NCBI GenBank assembly: GCA_028622995.1 | Contig: JAJQJQ010000003.1 | Coordinates: forward strand, 6,014,001 to 6,078,000 | DNA: 64,000 nt | Direction: 5' to 3' | Source: Panagrolaimus kolymaensis | Taxonomy: Eukaryota > Nematoda > Chromadorea > Rhabditida > Panagrolaimidae | Shown: positions 8,901-24,808 of the stretch, piece after piece | Layout: each line of letters begins with the position of its first letter | Numbering within the stretch: position 1 is the stretch's first letter | Program-made: the position numbers and the translations under genes | The notes under the pieces: generated by a model | Told to the model about the DNA's origin: nothing | Database searches by the model: none | Seen by the model: only the letters and a program-made list of their open reading frames with translations

Positions 8901-11900
8901 GATGTAAAAATGCATAAAAATTGATAAAAATAAAGTAATTTTCCTCTCCAAATTTTTTTCTAATTCAAAAAGTTTTTAATTAAATTTCTTGATACAAAGC
9001 TTGATGCTTGTGATCATTTGATCAAAAAATGTTCATCGATTGAGGTACTTCCAATGGACGGAGCTCAAAATCCTCTTGGGAATAATTTTAATATATTTAA
9101 TAATGAATATTGAAAACAAAAAAACAGCAGAAAAAAAAATTCTAATACAAAATCAGTAAATTTGAATAATTTATGTTAAACTTTCATTTCAAACCAACAT
9201 AGCTCGATCAGAACCTTTACTTTTGCTATTGAAAACAAGATCGATTTTTGAAGGTTTTTATGTGTACTAACACATCTGATAAACAAATTTTTTTTAAAGC
9301 TTACTTATTTATGACTTTAGAATTTATTTTTACTTTATTAAAGCATTTTTTGATTGAAGTGAAAAAGCAATAATTTTTGAATGCTTCCAAATCGTCACCA
9401 TAGTATTTGATTTAAAAAATGGATGTAAAAATGCATAAAAATTGATAAAAATAAAGTAATTTTCCTCTCCAAATTTTTTTCTAATTCAAAAAGTTTTTAA
9501 TTAAATTTCTTGATACAAAGCTTGATGCTTGTGATCATTTGATCAAAAAATGTTCATCGATTGAGGTACTTCCAATGGACGGAGCTCAAAATCCTCTTGG
9601 GAATAATTTTAATATATTTAATAATGAATATTGAAAACAAAAAAACAGCAGAAAAAAAAATTCTAATACAAAATCAGTAAATTTGAATAATTTATGTTAA
9701 ACTTTCATTTCAAACCAACATAGCTCGATCAGAACCTTTACTTTTGCTATTGAAAACAAGATCGATTTTTGAAGGTTTTTATGTGTACTAACACATCTGA
9801 TAAACAAATTTTTTTTAAAGCTTACTTATTTATGACTTTAGAATTTATTTTTACTTTATTAAAGCATTTTTTGATTGAAGTGAAAAAGCAATAATTTTTG
9901 AATGCTTCCAAATCGTCACCATAGTATTTGATTTAAAAAATGGATGTAAAAATGCATAAAAATTGATAAAAATAAAGTAATTTTCCTCTCCAAATTTTTT
10001 TCTAATTCAAAAAGTTTTTAATTAAATTTCTTGATACAAAGCTTGATGCTTGTGATCATTTGATCAAAAAATGTTCATCGATTGAGGTACTTCCAATGGA
10101 CGGAGCTCAAAATCCTCTTGGGAATAATTTTAATATATTTAATAATGAATATTGAAAACAAAAAAACAGCAGAAAAAAAAAATTCTAATACAAAATCAGT
10201 AAATTTGAATAATTTATGTTAAACTTTCATTTCAAACCAACATAGCTCGATCAGAACCTTTACTTTTGCTATTGAAAACAAGATCGATTTTTGAAGGTTT
10301 TTATGTGTACTAACACATCTGATAAACAAATTTTTTTTAAAGCTTACTTATTTATGACTTTAGAATTTATTTTTACTTTATTAAAGCATTTTTTGATTGA
10401 AGTGAAAAAGCAATAATTTTTGAATGCTTCCAAATCGTCACCATAGTATTTGATTTAAAAAATGGATGTAAAAATGCATAAAAATTGATAAAAATAAAGT
10501 AATTTTCCTCTCCAAATTTTTTTCTAATTCAAAAAGTTTTTAATTAAATTTCTTGATACAAAGCTTGATGCTTGTGATCATTTGATCAAAAAATGTTCAT
10601 CGATTGAGGTACTTCCAATGGACGGAGCTCAAAATCCTCTTGGGAATAATTTTAATATATTTAATAATGAATATTGAAAACAAAAAAACAGCAGAAAAAA
10701 AAAATTCTAATACAAAATCAGTAAATTTGAATAATTTATGTTAAACTTTCATTTCAAACCAACATAGCTCGATCAGAACCTTTACTTTTGCTATTGAAAA
10801 CAAGATCGATTTTTGAAGGTTTTTATGTGTACTAACACATCTGATAAACAAATTTTTTTTAAAGCTTACTTATTTATGACTTTAGAATTTATTTTTACTT
10901 TATTAAAGCATTTTTTGATTGAAGTGAAAAAGCAATAATTTTTGAATGCTTCCAAATCGTCACCATAGTATTTGATTTAAAAAATGGATGTAAAAATGCA
11001 TAAAAATTGATAAAAATAAAGTAATTTTCCTCTCCAAATTTTTTTCTAATTCAAAAAGTTTTTAATTAAATTTCTTGATACAAAGCTTGATGCTTGTGAT
11101 CATTTGATCAAAAAATGTTCATCGATTGAGGTACTTCCAATGGACGGAGCTCAAAATCCTCTTGGGAATAATTTTAATATATTTAATAATGAATATTGAA
11201 AACAAAAAAACAGCAGAAAAAAAAATTCTAATACAAAATCAGTAAATTTGAATAATTTATGTTAAACTTTCATTTCAAACCAACATAGCTCGATCAGAAC
11301 CTTTACTTTTGCTATTGAAAACAAGATCGATTTTTGAAGGTTTTTATGTGTACTAACACATCTGATAAACAAATTTTTTTTAAAGCTTACTTATTTATGA
11401 CTTTAGAATTTATTTTTACTTTATTAAAGCATTTTTTGATTGAAGTGAAAAAGCAATAATTTTTGAATGCTTCCAAATCGTCACCATAGTATTTGATTTA
11501 AAAAATGGATGTAAAAATGCATAAAAATTGATAAAAATAAAGTAATTTTCCTCTCCAAATTTTTTTCTAATTCAAAAAGTTTTTAATTAAATTTCTTGAT
11601 ACAAAGCTTGATGCTTGTGATCATTTGATCAAAAAATGTTCATCGATTGAGGTACTTCCAATGGACGGAGCTCAAAATCCTCTTGGGAATAATTTTAATA
11701 TATTTAATAATGAATATTGAAAACAAAAAAACAGAAGAAAAAAAAAATTCTAATACAAAATCAGTAAATTTGAATAATTTATGTTAAACTTTCATTTCAA
11801 ACCAACATAGCTCGATCAGAACCTTTACTTTTGCTATTGAAAACAAGATCGATTTTTGAAGGTTTTTATGTGTACTAACACATCTGATAAACAAATTTTT

Positions 11901-12279
11901 TTTTAAAGCTTACTTATTTATGACTTTAGAATTTATTTTTACTTTATTAAAGCATTTTTTGATTGAAGTGAAAAAGCAATAATTTTTGAATGCTTCCAAA
12001 TCGTCACCATAGTATTTGATTTAAAAAATGGATGTAAAAATGCATAAAAATTGATAAAAATAAAGTAATTTTCCTCTCCAAATTTTTTTCTAATTCAAAA
12101 AGTTTTTAATTAAATTTCTTGATACAAAGCTTGATGCTTGTGATCATTTGATCAAAAAATGTTCATCGATTGAGGTACTTCCAATGGACGGAGCTCAAAA
12201 TCCTCTTGGGAATAATTTTAATATATTTAATAATGAATATTGAAAACAAAAAAACAGCAGAAAAAAAAATTCTAATACA

Positions 12280-15200
12280 AAATCAGTAAATTTGAATAAT
12301 TTATGTTAAACTTTCATTTCAAACCAACATAGCTCGATCAGAACCTTTACTTTTGCTATTGAAAACAAGATCGATTTTTGAAGGTTTTTATGTGTACTAA
12401 CACATCTGATAAACAAATTTTTTTTAAAGCTTACTTATTTATGACTTTAGAATTTATTTTTACTTTATTAAAGCATTTTTTGATTGAAGTGAAAAAGCAA
12501 TAATTTTTGAATGCTTCCAAATCGTCACCATAGTATTTGATTTAAAAAATGGATGTAAAAATGCATAAAAATTGATAAAAATAAAGTAATTTTCCTCTCC
12601 AAATTTTTTTCTAATTCAAAAAGTTTTTAATTAAATTTCTTGATACAAAGCTTGATGCTTGTGATCATTTGATCAAAAAATGTTCATCGATTGAGGTACT
12701 TCCAATGGACGGAGCTCAAAATCCTCTTGGGAATAATTTTAATATATTTAATAATGAATATTGAAAACAAAAAAACAGCAGAAAAAAAAATTCTAATACA
12801 AAATCAGTAAATTTGAATAATTTATGTTAAACTTTCATTTCAAACCAACATAGCTCGATCAGAACCTTTACTTTTGCTATTGAAAACAAGATCGATTTTT
12901 GAAGGTTTTTATGTGTACTAACACATCTGATAAACAAATTTTTTTTAAAGCTTACTTATTTATGACTTTAGAATTTATTTTTACTTTATTAAAGCATTTT
13001 TTGATTGAAGTGAAAAAGCAATAATTTTTGAATGCTTCCAAATCGTCACCATAGTATTTGATTTAAAAATGGATGTAAAAATGCATAAAAATTGATAAAA
13101 ATAAAGTAATTTTCCTCTCCAAATTTTTTTCTAATTCAAAAAGTTTTTAATTAAATTTCTTGATACAAAGCTTGATGCTTGTGATCATTTGATCAAAAAA
13201 TGTTCATCGATTGAGGTACTTCCAATGGACGGAGCTCAAAATCCTCTTGGGAATAATTTTAATATATTTAATAATGAATATTGAAAACAAAAAAACAGAA
13301 GAAAAAAAAAATTCTAATACAAAATCAGTAAATTTGAATAATTTATGTTAAACTTTCATTTCAAACCAACATAGCTCGATCAGAACCTTTACTTTTGCTA
13401 TTGAAAACAAGATCGATTTTTGAAGGTTTTTATGTGTACTAACACATCTGATAAACAAATTTTTTTTTAAAGCTTACTTATTTATGACTTTAGAATTTAT
13501 TTTTACTTTATTAAAGCATTTTTTGATTGAAGTGAAAAAGCAATAATTTTTGAATGCTTCCAAATCGTCACCATAGTATTTGATTTAAAAAATGGATGTA
13601 AAAATGCATAAAAATTGATAAAAATAAAGTAATTTTCCTCTCCAAATTTTTTTCTAATTCAAAAAGTTTTTAATTAAATTTCTTGATACAAAGCTTGATG
13701 CTTGTGATCATTTGATCAAAAAATGTTCATCGATTGAGGTACTTCCAATGGACGGAGCTCAAAATCCTCTTGGGAATAATTTTAATATATTTAATAATGA
13801 ATATTGAAAACAAAAAAACAGCAGAAAAAAAAAATTCTAATACAAAATCAGTAAATTTGAATAATTTATGTTAAACTTTCATTTCAAACCAACATAGCTC
13901 GATCAGAACCTTTACTTTTGCTATTGAAAACAAGATCGATTTTTGAAGGTTTTTATGTGTACTAACACATCTGATAAACAAATTTTTTTTAAAGCTTACT
14001 TATTTATGACTTTAGAATTTATTTTTACTTTATTAAAGCATTTTTTGATTGAAGTGAAAAAGCAATAATTTTTGAATGCTTCCAAATCGTCACCATAGTA
14101 TTTGATTTAAAAAATGGATGTAAAAATGCATAAAAATTGATAAAAATAAAGTAATTTTCCTCTCCAAATTTTTTTCTAATTCAAAAAGTTTTTAATTAAA
14201 TTTCTTGATACAAAGCTTGATGCTTGTGATCATTTGATCAAAAAATGTTCATCGATTGAGGTACTTCCAATGGACGGAGCTCAAAATCCTCTTGGGAATA
14301 ATTTTAATATATTTAATAATGAATATTGAAAACAAAAAAACAGCAGAAAAAAAAATTCTAATACAAAATCAGTAAATTTGAATAATTTATGTTAAACTTT
14401 CATTTCAAACCAACATAGCTCGATCAGAACCTTTACTTTTGCTATTGAAAACAAGATCGATTTTTGAAGGTTTTTATGTGTACTAACACATCTGATAAAC
14501 AAATTTTTTTTAAAGCTTACTTATTTATGACTTTAGAATTTATTTTTACTTTATTAAAGCATTTTTTGATTGAAGTGAAAAAGCAATAATTTTTGAATGC
14601 TTCCAAATCGTCACCATAGTATTTGATTTAAAAAATGGATGTAAAAATGCATAAAAATTGATAAAAATAAAGTAATTTTCCTCTCCAAATTTTTTTCTAA
14701 TTCAAAAAGTTTTTAATTAAATTTCTTGATACAAAGCTTGATGCTTGTGATCATTTGATCAAAAAATGTTCATCGATTGAGGTACTTCCAATGGACGGAG
14801 CTCAAAATCCTCTTGGGAATAATTTTAATATATTTAATAATGAATATTGAAAACAAAAAAACAGCAGAAAAAAAAATTCTAATACAAAATCAGTAAATTT
14901 GAATAATTTATGTTAAACTTTCATTTCAAACCAACATAGCTCGATCAGAACCTTTACTTTTGCTATTGAAAACAAGATCGATTTTTGAAGGTTTTTATGT
15001 GTACTAACACATCTGATAAACAAATTTTTTTTAAAGCTTACTTATTTATGACTTTAGAATTTATTTTTACTTTATTAAAGCATTTTTTGATTGAAGTGAA
15101 AAAGCAATAATTTTTGAATGCTTCCAAATCGTCACCATAGTATTTGATTCAAAAAATGGATGTAAAAATGCATAAAAATTGATAAAAATAAAGTAATTTT

Positions 15201-17890
15201 CCTCTCCAAATTTTTTTCTAATTCAAAAAGTTTTTAATTAAATTTCTTGATACAAAGCTTGATGCTTGTGATCATTTGATCAAAAAATGTTCATCGATTG
15301 AGGTACTTCCAATGGACGGAGCTCAAAATCCTCTTGGGAATAATTTTAATATATTTAATAATGAATATTGAAAACAAAAAAACAGCAGAAAAAAAAATTC
15401 TAATACAAAATCAGTAAATTTGAATAATTTATGTTAAACTTTCATTTCAAACCAACATAGCTCGATCAGAACCTTTACTTTTGCTATTGAAAACAAGATC
15501 GATTTTTGAAGGTTTTTATGTGTACTAACACATCTGATAAACAAATTTTTTTTAAAGCTTACTTATTTATGACTTTAGAATTTATTTTTACTTTATTAAA
15601 GCATTTTTTGATTGAAGTGAAAAAGCAATAATTTTTGAATGCTTCCAAATCGTCACCATAGTATTTGATTTAAAAAATGGATGTAAAAATGCATAAAAAT
15701 TGATAAAAATAAAGTAATTTTCCTCTCCAAATTTTTTTCTAATTCAAAAAGTTTTTAATTAAATTTCTTGATACAAAGCTTGATGCTTGTGATCATTTGA
15801 TCAAAAAATGTTCATCGATTGAGGTACTTCCAATGGACGGAGCTCAAAATCCTCTTGGGAATAATTTTAATATATTTAATAATGAATATTGAAAACAAAA
15901 AAACAGCAGAAAAAAAAATTCTAATACAAAATCAGTAAATTTGAATAATTTATGTTAAACTTTCATTTCAAACCAACATAGCTCGATCAGAACCTTTACT
16001 TTTGCTATTGAAAACAAGATCGATTTTTGAAGGTTTTTATGTGTACTAACACATCTGATAAACAAATTTTTTTTAAAGCTTACTTATTTATGACTTTAGA
16101 ATTTATTTTTACTTTATTAAAGCATTTTTTGATTGAAGTGAAAAAGCAATAATTTTTGAATGCTTCCAAATCGTCACCATAGTATTTGATTTAAAAAATG
16201 GATGTAAAAATGCATAAAAATTGATAAAAATAAAGTAATTTTCCTCTCCAAATTTTTTTCTAATTCAAAAAGTTTTTAATTAAATTTCTTGATACAAAGC
16301 TTGATGCTTGTGAGCATTTGATCAAAAAATGTTCATCGATTGAGGTACTTCCAATGGACGGAGCTCAAAATCCTCTTGGGAATAATTTTAATATATTTAA
16401 TAATGAATATTGAAAACAAAAAAACAGCAGAAAAAAAAAATTCTAATACAAAATCAGTAAATTTGAATAATTTATGTTAAACTTTCATTTCAAACCAACA
16501 TAGCTCGATCAGAACCTTTACTTTTGCTATTGAAAACAAGATCGATTTTTGAAGGTTTTTATGTGTACTAACACATCTGATAAACAAATTTTTTTTAAAG
16601 CTTACTTATTTATGACTTTAGAATTTATTTTTACTTTATTAAAGCATTTTTTGATTGAAGTGAAAAAGCAATAATTTTTGAATGCTTCCAAATCGTCACC
16701 ATAGTATTTGATTTAAAAAATGGATGTAAAAATGCATAAAAATTGATAAAAATAAAGTAATTTTCCTCTCCAAATTTTTTTCTAATTCAAAAAGTTTTTA
16801 ATTAAATTTCTTGATACAAAGCTTGATGCTTGTGAGCATTTGATCAAAAAATGTTCATCGATTGAGGTACTTCCAATGGACGGAGCTCAAAATCCTCTTG
16901 GGAATAATTTTAATATATTTAATAATGAATATTGAAAACAAAAAAACAGCAGAAAAAAAAAATTCTAATACAAAATCAGTAAATTTGAATAATTTATGTT
17001 AAACTTTCATTTCAAACCAACATAGCTCGATCAGAACCTTTACTTTTGCTATTGAAAACAAGATCGATTTTTGAAGGTTTTTATGTGTACTAACACATCT
17101 GATAAACAAATTTTTTTTAAAGCTTACTTATTTATGACTTTAGAATTTATTTTTACTTTATTAAAGCATTTTTTGATTGAAGTGAAAAAGCAATAATTTT
17201 TGAATGCTTCCAAATCGTCACCATAGTATTTGATTTAAAAATGGATGTAAAAATGCATAAAAATTGATAAAAATAAAGTAATTTTCCTCTCCAAATTTTT
17301 TTCTAATTCAAAAAGTTTTTAATTAAATTTCTTGATACAAAGCTTGATGCTTGTGATCATTTGATCAAAAAATGTTCATCGATTGAGGTACTTCCAATGG
17401 ACGGAGCTCAAAATCCTCTTGGGAATAATTTTAATATATTTAATAATGAATATTGAAAACAAAAAAACAGCAGAAAAAAAAAATTCTAATACAAAATCAG
17501 TAAATTTGAATAATTTATGTTAAACTTTCATTTCAAACCAACATAGCTCGATCAGAACCTTTACTTTTGCTATTGAAAACAAGATCGATTTTTGAAAGTT
17601 TTTATGTGTACTAACACATCTGATAAACAAATTTTTTTTTAAAGCTTACTTATTTATGACTTTAGAATTTATTTTTACTTTATTAAAGCATTTTTTGATT
17701 GAAGTGAAAAAGCAATAATTTTTGAATGCTTCCAAATCGTCACCATAGTATTTGATTTAAAAAATGGATGTAAAAATGCATAAAAATTGATAAAAATAAA
17801 GTAATTTTCCTCTCCAAATTTTTTTCTAATTCAAAAAGTTTTTAATTAAATTTCTTGATACAAAGCTTGATGCTTGTGATCATTTGATCA
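12280..17890. repeat. Large duplicated block, first copy (about 5.6 kb)
   Basis: The order of variant markers here repeats 12,529 bp further on: the short A5 tract at 13065, CAGAAG at 13296, the A-tract series 10-9-9-9-9-10-10-10, ATTCAAAA at 15150, two successive GAGCATTT units, a second short A5 unit near 17240, and GAAAGTTT at 17594. Boundaries are approximate: the left edge lies just after the CAGCAG/CAGAAG difference near 12,260, and the right edge before about 17,900, where the second copy switches to type B. Confidence 0.8.
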
Positions 17891-19989
17891 AAAAATGTTC
17901 ATCGATTGAGGTACTTCCAATGGACGGAGCTCAAAATCCTCTTGGGAATAATTTTAATATATTTAATAATGAATATGGAAAACAAAAAAACAGCAGAAAA
18001 AAAAAATTCTAATACAAAATCAGTAAATTTGAATAATTTATGTTAAACTTTCATTTCAAACCAACATAGCTCGATCAGAACCTTTACTTTTGCTATTGAA
18101 AACAAGATCGATTTTTGAAGGTTTTTATGTGTACTAACACATCTGATAAACAAATTTTTTTTAAAGCTTACTTATTTATGACTTTAGAATTTATTTTTAC
18201 TTTATTAAAGCATTTTTTGATTGAAGTGAAAAAGCAATAATTTTTGAATGCTTCCAAATCGTCACCATAGTATTTGATTTAAAAAATGGATGTAAAAATG
18301 CATAAAAATTGATAAAAATAAAGTAATTTTCCTCTCCAAATTTTTTTCTAATTCAAAAAGTTTTTAATTAAATTTCTTGATACAAAGCTTGATGCTTGTG
18401 ATCATTTGATCAAAAAATGTTCATCGATTGAGGTACTTCCAATGGACGGAGCTCAAAATCCTCTTGGGAATAATTTTAATATATTTAATAATGAATATTG
18501 AAAACAAAAAAACAGCAGAAAAAAAAAATTCTAATACAAAATCAGTAAATTTGAATAATTTATGTTAAACTTTCATTTCAAACCAACATAGCTCGATCAG
18601 AACCTTTACTTTTGCTATTGAAAACAAGATCGATTTTTGAAGGTTTTTATGTGTACTAACACATCTGATAAACAAATTTTTTTTTAAAGCTTACTTATTT
18701 ATGACTTTAGAATTTATTTTTACTTTATTAAAGCATTTTTTGATTGAAGTGAAAAAGCAATAATTTTTGAATGCTTCCAAATCGTCACCATAGTATTTGA
18801 TTTAAAAAATGGATGTAAAAATGCATAAAAATTGATAAAAATAAAGTAATTTTCCTCTCCAAATTTTTTTCTAATTCAAAAAGTTTTTAATTAAATTTCT
18901 TGATACAAAGCTTGATGCTTGTGATCATTTGATCAAAAAATGTTCATCGATTGAGGTACTTCCAATGGACGGAGCTCAAAATCCTCTTGGGAATAATTTT
19001 AATATATTTAATAATGAATATTGAAAACAAAAAAACAGCAGAAAAAAAAAATTCTAATACAAAATCAGTAAATTTGAATAATTTATGTTAAACTTTCATT
19101 TCAAACCAACATAGCTCGATCAGAACCTTTACTTTTGCTATTGAAAACAAGATCGATTTTTGAAGGTTTTTATGTGTACTAACACATCTGATAAACAAAT
19201 TTTTTTTAAAGCTTACTTATTTATGACTTTAGAATTTATTTTTACTTTATTAAAGCATTTTTTGATTGAAGTGAAAAAGCAATAATTTTTGAATGCTTCC
19301 AAATCGTCACCATAGTATTTGATTTAAAAAATGGATGTAAAAATGCATAAAAATTGATAAAAATAAAGTAATTTTCCTCTCCAAATTTTTTTCTAATTCA
19401 AAAAGTTTTTAATTAAATTTCTTGATACAAAGCTTGATGCTTGTGATCATTTGATCAAAAAATGTTCATCGATTGAGGTACTTCCAATGGACGGAGCTCA
19501 AAATCCTCTTGGGAATAATTTTAATATATTTAATAATGAATATGGAAAACAAAAAAACAGCAGAAAAAAAAAATTCTAATACAAAATCAGTAAATTTGAA
19601 TAATTTATGTTAAACTTTCATTTCAAACCAACATAGCTCGATCAGAACCTTTACTTTTGCTATTGAAAACAAGATCGATTTTTGAAGGTTTTTATGTGTA
19701 CTAACACATCTGATAAACAAATTTTTTTTAAAGCTTACTTATTTATGACTTTAGAATTTATTTTTACTTTATTAAAGCATTTTTTGATTGAAGTGAAAAA
19801 GCAATAATTTTTGAATGCTTCCAAATCGTCACCATAGTATTTGATTTAAAAAATGGATGTAAAAATGCATAAAAATTGATAAAAATAAAGTAATTTTCCT
19901 CTCCAAATTTTTTTCTAATTCAAAAAGTTTTTAATTAAATTTCTTGATACAAAGCTTGATGCTTGTGATCATTTGATCAAAAAATGTTC

Positions 19990-21690
19990 ATTGTTTGAGG
20001 TACTTCCAACGGAGGCAATCGAAAATCCTTTTTCTAATAAATTCTTAAATAATTAATTATGAATTTAGAAAAGAAAAAAAGCTCAGAAAAAAAAATTTCT
20101 AATACAAAATCAGAAAATTTGAATAATTTATGTTAAACTTTCATTTCAAACCAACATAGCTCGATCAGAACCTTTACTTTTGCTATTGAAAACAAGATCG
20201 ATTTTTGAAGGTTTTTATGTGTACTAACACATCTGATAAACAAATTTTTTTTTAAAGCTTACTTATTTATGACTTTAGAATTTATTTTTACTTTATTAAA
20301 GCATTTTTTGATTGAAGTGAAAAAGCAATAATTTTTGAATGCTTCCAAATCGTCACCATAGTATTTGATTTAAAAAATGGATGTAAAAATGCATAAAAAT
20401 TGATAAAAATAAAGTAATTTTCCTCTCCAAATTTTTTTCTAATTCAAAAAGTTTTTAATTAAATTTCTTGATACAAAGCTTGATGCTTGTGATCATTTGA
20501 TCAAAAAATGTTCATCGATTGAGGTACTTCCAATGGACGGAGCTCAAAATCCTCTTGGGAATAATTTTAATATATTTAATAATGAATATTGAAAACAAAA
20601 AAACAGCAGAAAAAAAAAATTCTAATACAAAATCAGTAAATTTGAATAATTTATGTTAAACTTTCATTTCAAACCAACATAGCTCGATCAGAACCTTTAC
20701 TTTTGCTATTGAAAACAAGATCGATTTTTGAAGGTTTTTATGTGTACTAACACATCTGATAAACAAATTTTTTTTAAAGCTTACTTATTTATGACTTTAG
20801 AATTTATTTTTACTTTATTAAAGCATTTTTTGATTGAAGTGAAAAAGCAATAATTTTTGAATGCTTCCAAATCGTCACCATAGTATTTGATTTAAAAAAT
20901 GGATGTAAAAATGCATAAAAATTGATAAAAATAAAGTAATTTTCCTCTCCAAATTTTTTTCTAATTCAAAAAGTTTTTAATTAAATTTCTTGATACAAAG
21001 CTTGATGCTTGTGATCATTTGATCAAAAAATGTTCATCGATTGAGGTACTTCCAATGGACGGAGCTCAAAATCCTCTTGGGAATAATTTTAATATATTTA
21101 ATAATGAATATTGAAAACAAAAAAACAGCAGAAAAAAAAAATTCTAATACAAAATCAGTAAATTTGAATAATTTATGTTAAACTTTCATTTCAAACCAAC
21201 ATAGCTCGATCAGAACCTTTACTTTTGCTATTGAAAACAAGATCGATTTTTGAAGGTTTTTATGTGTACTAACACATCTGATAAACAAATTTTTTTTAAA
21301 GCTTACTTATTTATGACTTTAGAATTTATTTTTACTTTATTAAAGCATTTTTTGATTGAAGTGAAAAAGCAATAATTTTTGAATGCTTCCAAATCGTCAC
21401 CATAGTATTTGATTTAAAAAATGGATGTAAAAATGCATAAAAATTGATAAAAATAAAGTAATTTTCCTCTCCAAATTTTTTTCTAATTCAAAAAGTTTTT
21501 AATTAAATTTCTTGATACAAAGCTTGATGCTTGTGATCATTTGATCAAAAAATGTTCATTGTTTGAGGTACTTCCAACGGAGGCAATCGAAAATCCTTTT
21601 TCTAATAAATTCTTAAATAATTAATTATGAATTTAGAAAAGAAAAAAAGCTCAGAAAAAAAAATTTCTAATACAAAATCAGAAAATTTGA
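19990..21690. repeat. Type B variant segments, first pair
   Basis: Two monomers, with divergent segments at about 19990-20120 and 21559-21690, differ from type A by more than 20 substitutions plus a one-base shift over roughly 130 bp, from TTCATTGTTTGAGG through TCAGAAAATTTG. The rest of these monomers matches type A. They lie three monomers apart. The first directly follows a GAATATGG monomer (marker at 19541). The abrupt edges suggest a patch from a diverged paralogous monomer. Confidence 0.9.
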
Positions 21691-24600
21691 ATAATTTATG
21701 TTAAACTTTCATTTCAAACCAACATAGCTCGATCAGAACCTTTACTTTTGCTATTGAAAACAAGATCGATTTTTGAAGGTTTTTATGTGTACTAACACAT
21801 CTGATAAACAAATTTTTTTTTAAAGCTTACTTATTTATGACTTTAGAATTTATTTTTACTTTATTAAAGCATTTTTTGATTGAAGTGAAAAAGCAATAAT
21901 TTTTGAATGCTTCCAAATCGTCACCATAGTATTTGATTTAAAAAATGGATGTAAAAATGCATAAAAATTGATAAAAATAAAGTAATTTTCCTCTCCAAAT
22001 TTTTTTCTAATTCAAAAAGTTTTTAATTAAATTTCTTGATACAAAGCTTGATGCTTGTGATCATTTGATCAAAAAATGTTCATCGATTGAGGTACTTCCA
22101 ATGGACGGAGCTCAAAATCCTCTTGGGAATAATTTTAATATATTTAATAATGAATATTGAAAACAAAAAAACAGCAGAAAAAAAAAATTCTAATACAAAA
22201 TCAGTAAATTTGAATAATTTATGTTAAACTTTCATTTCAAACCAACATAGCTCGATCAGAACCTTTACTTTTGCTATTGAAAACAAGATCGATTTTTGAA
22301 GGTTTTTATGTGTACTAACACATCTGATAAACAAATTTTTTTTAAAGCTTACTTATTTATGACTTTAGAATTTATTTTTACTTTATTAAAGCATTTTTTG
22401 ATTGAAGTGAAAAAGCAATAATTTTTGAATGCTTCCAAATCGTCACCATAGTATTTGATTTAAAAAATGGATGTAAAAATGCATAAAAATTGATAAAAAT
22501 AAAGTAATTTTCCTCTCCAAATTTTTTTCTAATTCAAAAAGTTTTTAATTAAATTTCTTGATACAAAGCTTGATGCTTGTGATCATTTGATCAAAAAATG
22601 TTCATCGATTGAGGTACTTCCAATGGACGGAGCTCAAAATCCTCTTGGGAATAATTTTAATATATTTAATAATGAATATGGAAAACAAAAAAACAGCAGA
22701 AAAAAAAAATTCTAATACAAAATCAGTAAATTTGAATAATTTATGTTAAACTTTCATTTCAAACCAACATAGCTCGATCAGAACCTTTACTTTTGCTATT
22801 GAAAACAAGATCGATTTTTGAAGGTTTTTATGTGTACTAACACATCTGATAAACAAATTTTTTTTAAAGCTTACTTATTTATGACTTTAGAATTTATTTT
22901 TACTTTATTAAAGCATTTTTTGATTGAAGTGAAAAAGCAATAATTTTTGAATGCTTCCAAATCGTCACCATAGTATTTGATTTAAAAAATGGATGTAAAA
23001 ATGCATAAAAATTGATAAAAATAAAGTAATTTTCCTCTCCAAATTTTTTTCTAATTCAAAAAGTTTTTAATTAAATTTCTTGATACAAAGCTTGATGCTT
23101 GTGATCATTTGATCAAAAAATGTTCATCGATTGAGGTACTTCCAATGGACGGAGCTCAAAATCCTCTTGGGAATAATTTTAATATATTTAATAATGAATA
23201 TTGAAAACAAAAAAACAGCAGAAAAAAAAAATTCTAATACAAAATCAGTAAATTTGAATAATTTATGTTAAACTTTCATTTCAAACCAACATAGCTCGAT
23301 CAGAACCTTTACTTTTGCTATTGAAAACAAGATCGATTTTTGAAGGTTTTTATGTGTACTAACACATCTGATAAACAAATTTTTTTTAAAGCTTACTTAT
23401 TTATGACTTTAGAATTTATTTTTACTTTATTAAAGCATTTTTTGATTGAAGTGAAAAAGCAATAATTTTTGAATGCTTCCAAATCGTCACCATAGTATTT
23501 GATTTAAAAAATGGATGTAAAAATGCATAAAAATTGATAAAAATAAAGTAATTTTCCTCTCCAAATTTTTTTCTAATTCAAAAAGTTTTTAATTAAATTT
23601 CTTGATACAAAGCTTGATGCTTGTGATCATTTGATCAAAAAATGTTCATCGATTGAGGTACTTCCAATGGACGGAGCTCAAAATCCTCTTGGGAATAATT
23701 TTAATATATTTAATAATGAATATTGAAAACAAAAAAACAGCAGAAAAAAAAAATTCTAATACAAAATCAGTAAATTTGAATAATTTATGTTAAACTTTCA
23801 TTTCAAACCAACATAGCTCGATCAGAACCTTTACTTTTGCTATTGAAAACAAGATCGATTTTTGAAGGTTTTTATGTGTACTAACACATCTGATAAACAA
23901 ATTTTTTTTAAAGCTTACTTATTTATGACTTTAGAATTTATTTTTACTTTATTAAAGCATTTTTTGATTGAAGTGAAAAAGCAATAATTTTTGAATGCTT
24001 CCAAATCGTCACCATAGTATTTGATTTAAAAAATGGATGTAAAAATGCATAAAAATTGATAAAAATAAAGTAATTTTCCTCTCCAAATTTTTTTCTAATT
24101 CAAAAAGTTTTTAATTAAATTTCTTGATACAAAGCTTGATGCTTGTGATCATTTGATCAAAAAATGTTCATCGATTGAGGTACTTCCAATGGACGGAGCT
24201 CAAAATCCTCTTGGGAATAATTTTAATATATTTAATAATGAATATTGAAAACAAAAAAACAGAAGAAAAAAAAAATTCTAATACAAAATCAGTAAATTTG
24301 AATAATTTATGTTAAACTTTCATTTCAAACCAACATAGCTCGATCAGAACCTTTACTTTTGCTATTGAAAACAAGATCGATTTTTGAAGGTTTTTATGTG
24401 TACTAACACATCTGATAAACAAATTTTTTTTTAAAGCTTACTTATTTATGACTTTAGAATTTATTTTTACTTTATTAAAGCATTTTTTGATTGAAGTGAA
24501 AAAGCAATAATTTTTGAATGCTTCCAAATCGTCACCATAGTATTTGATTTAAAAAATGGATGTAAAAATGCATAAAAATTGATAAAAATAAAGTAATTTT

Positions 24601-24808
24601 CCTCTCCAAATTTTTTTCTAATTCAAAAAGTTTTTAATTAAATTTCTTGATACAAAGCTTGATGCTTGTGATCATTTGATCAAAAAATGTTCATCGATTG
24701 AGGTACTTCCAATGGACGGAGCTCAAAATCCTCTTGGGAATAATTTTAATATATTTAATAATGAATATTGAAAACAAAAAAACAGAAGAAAAAAAAAATT
24801 CTAATACA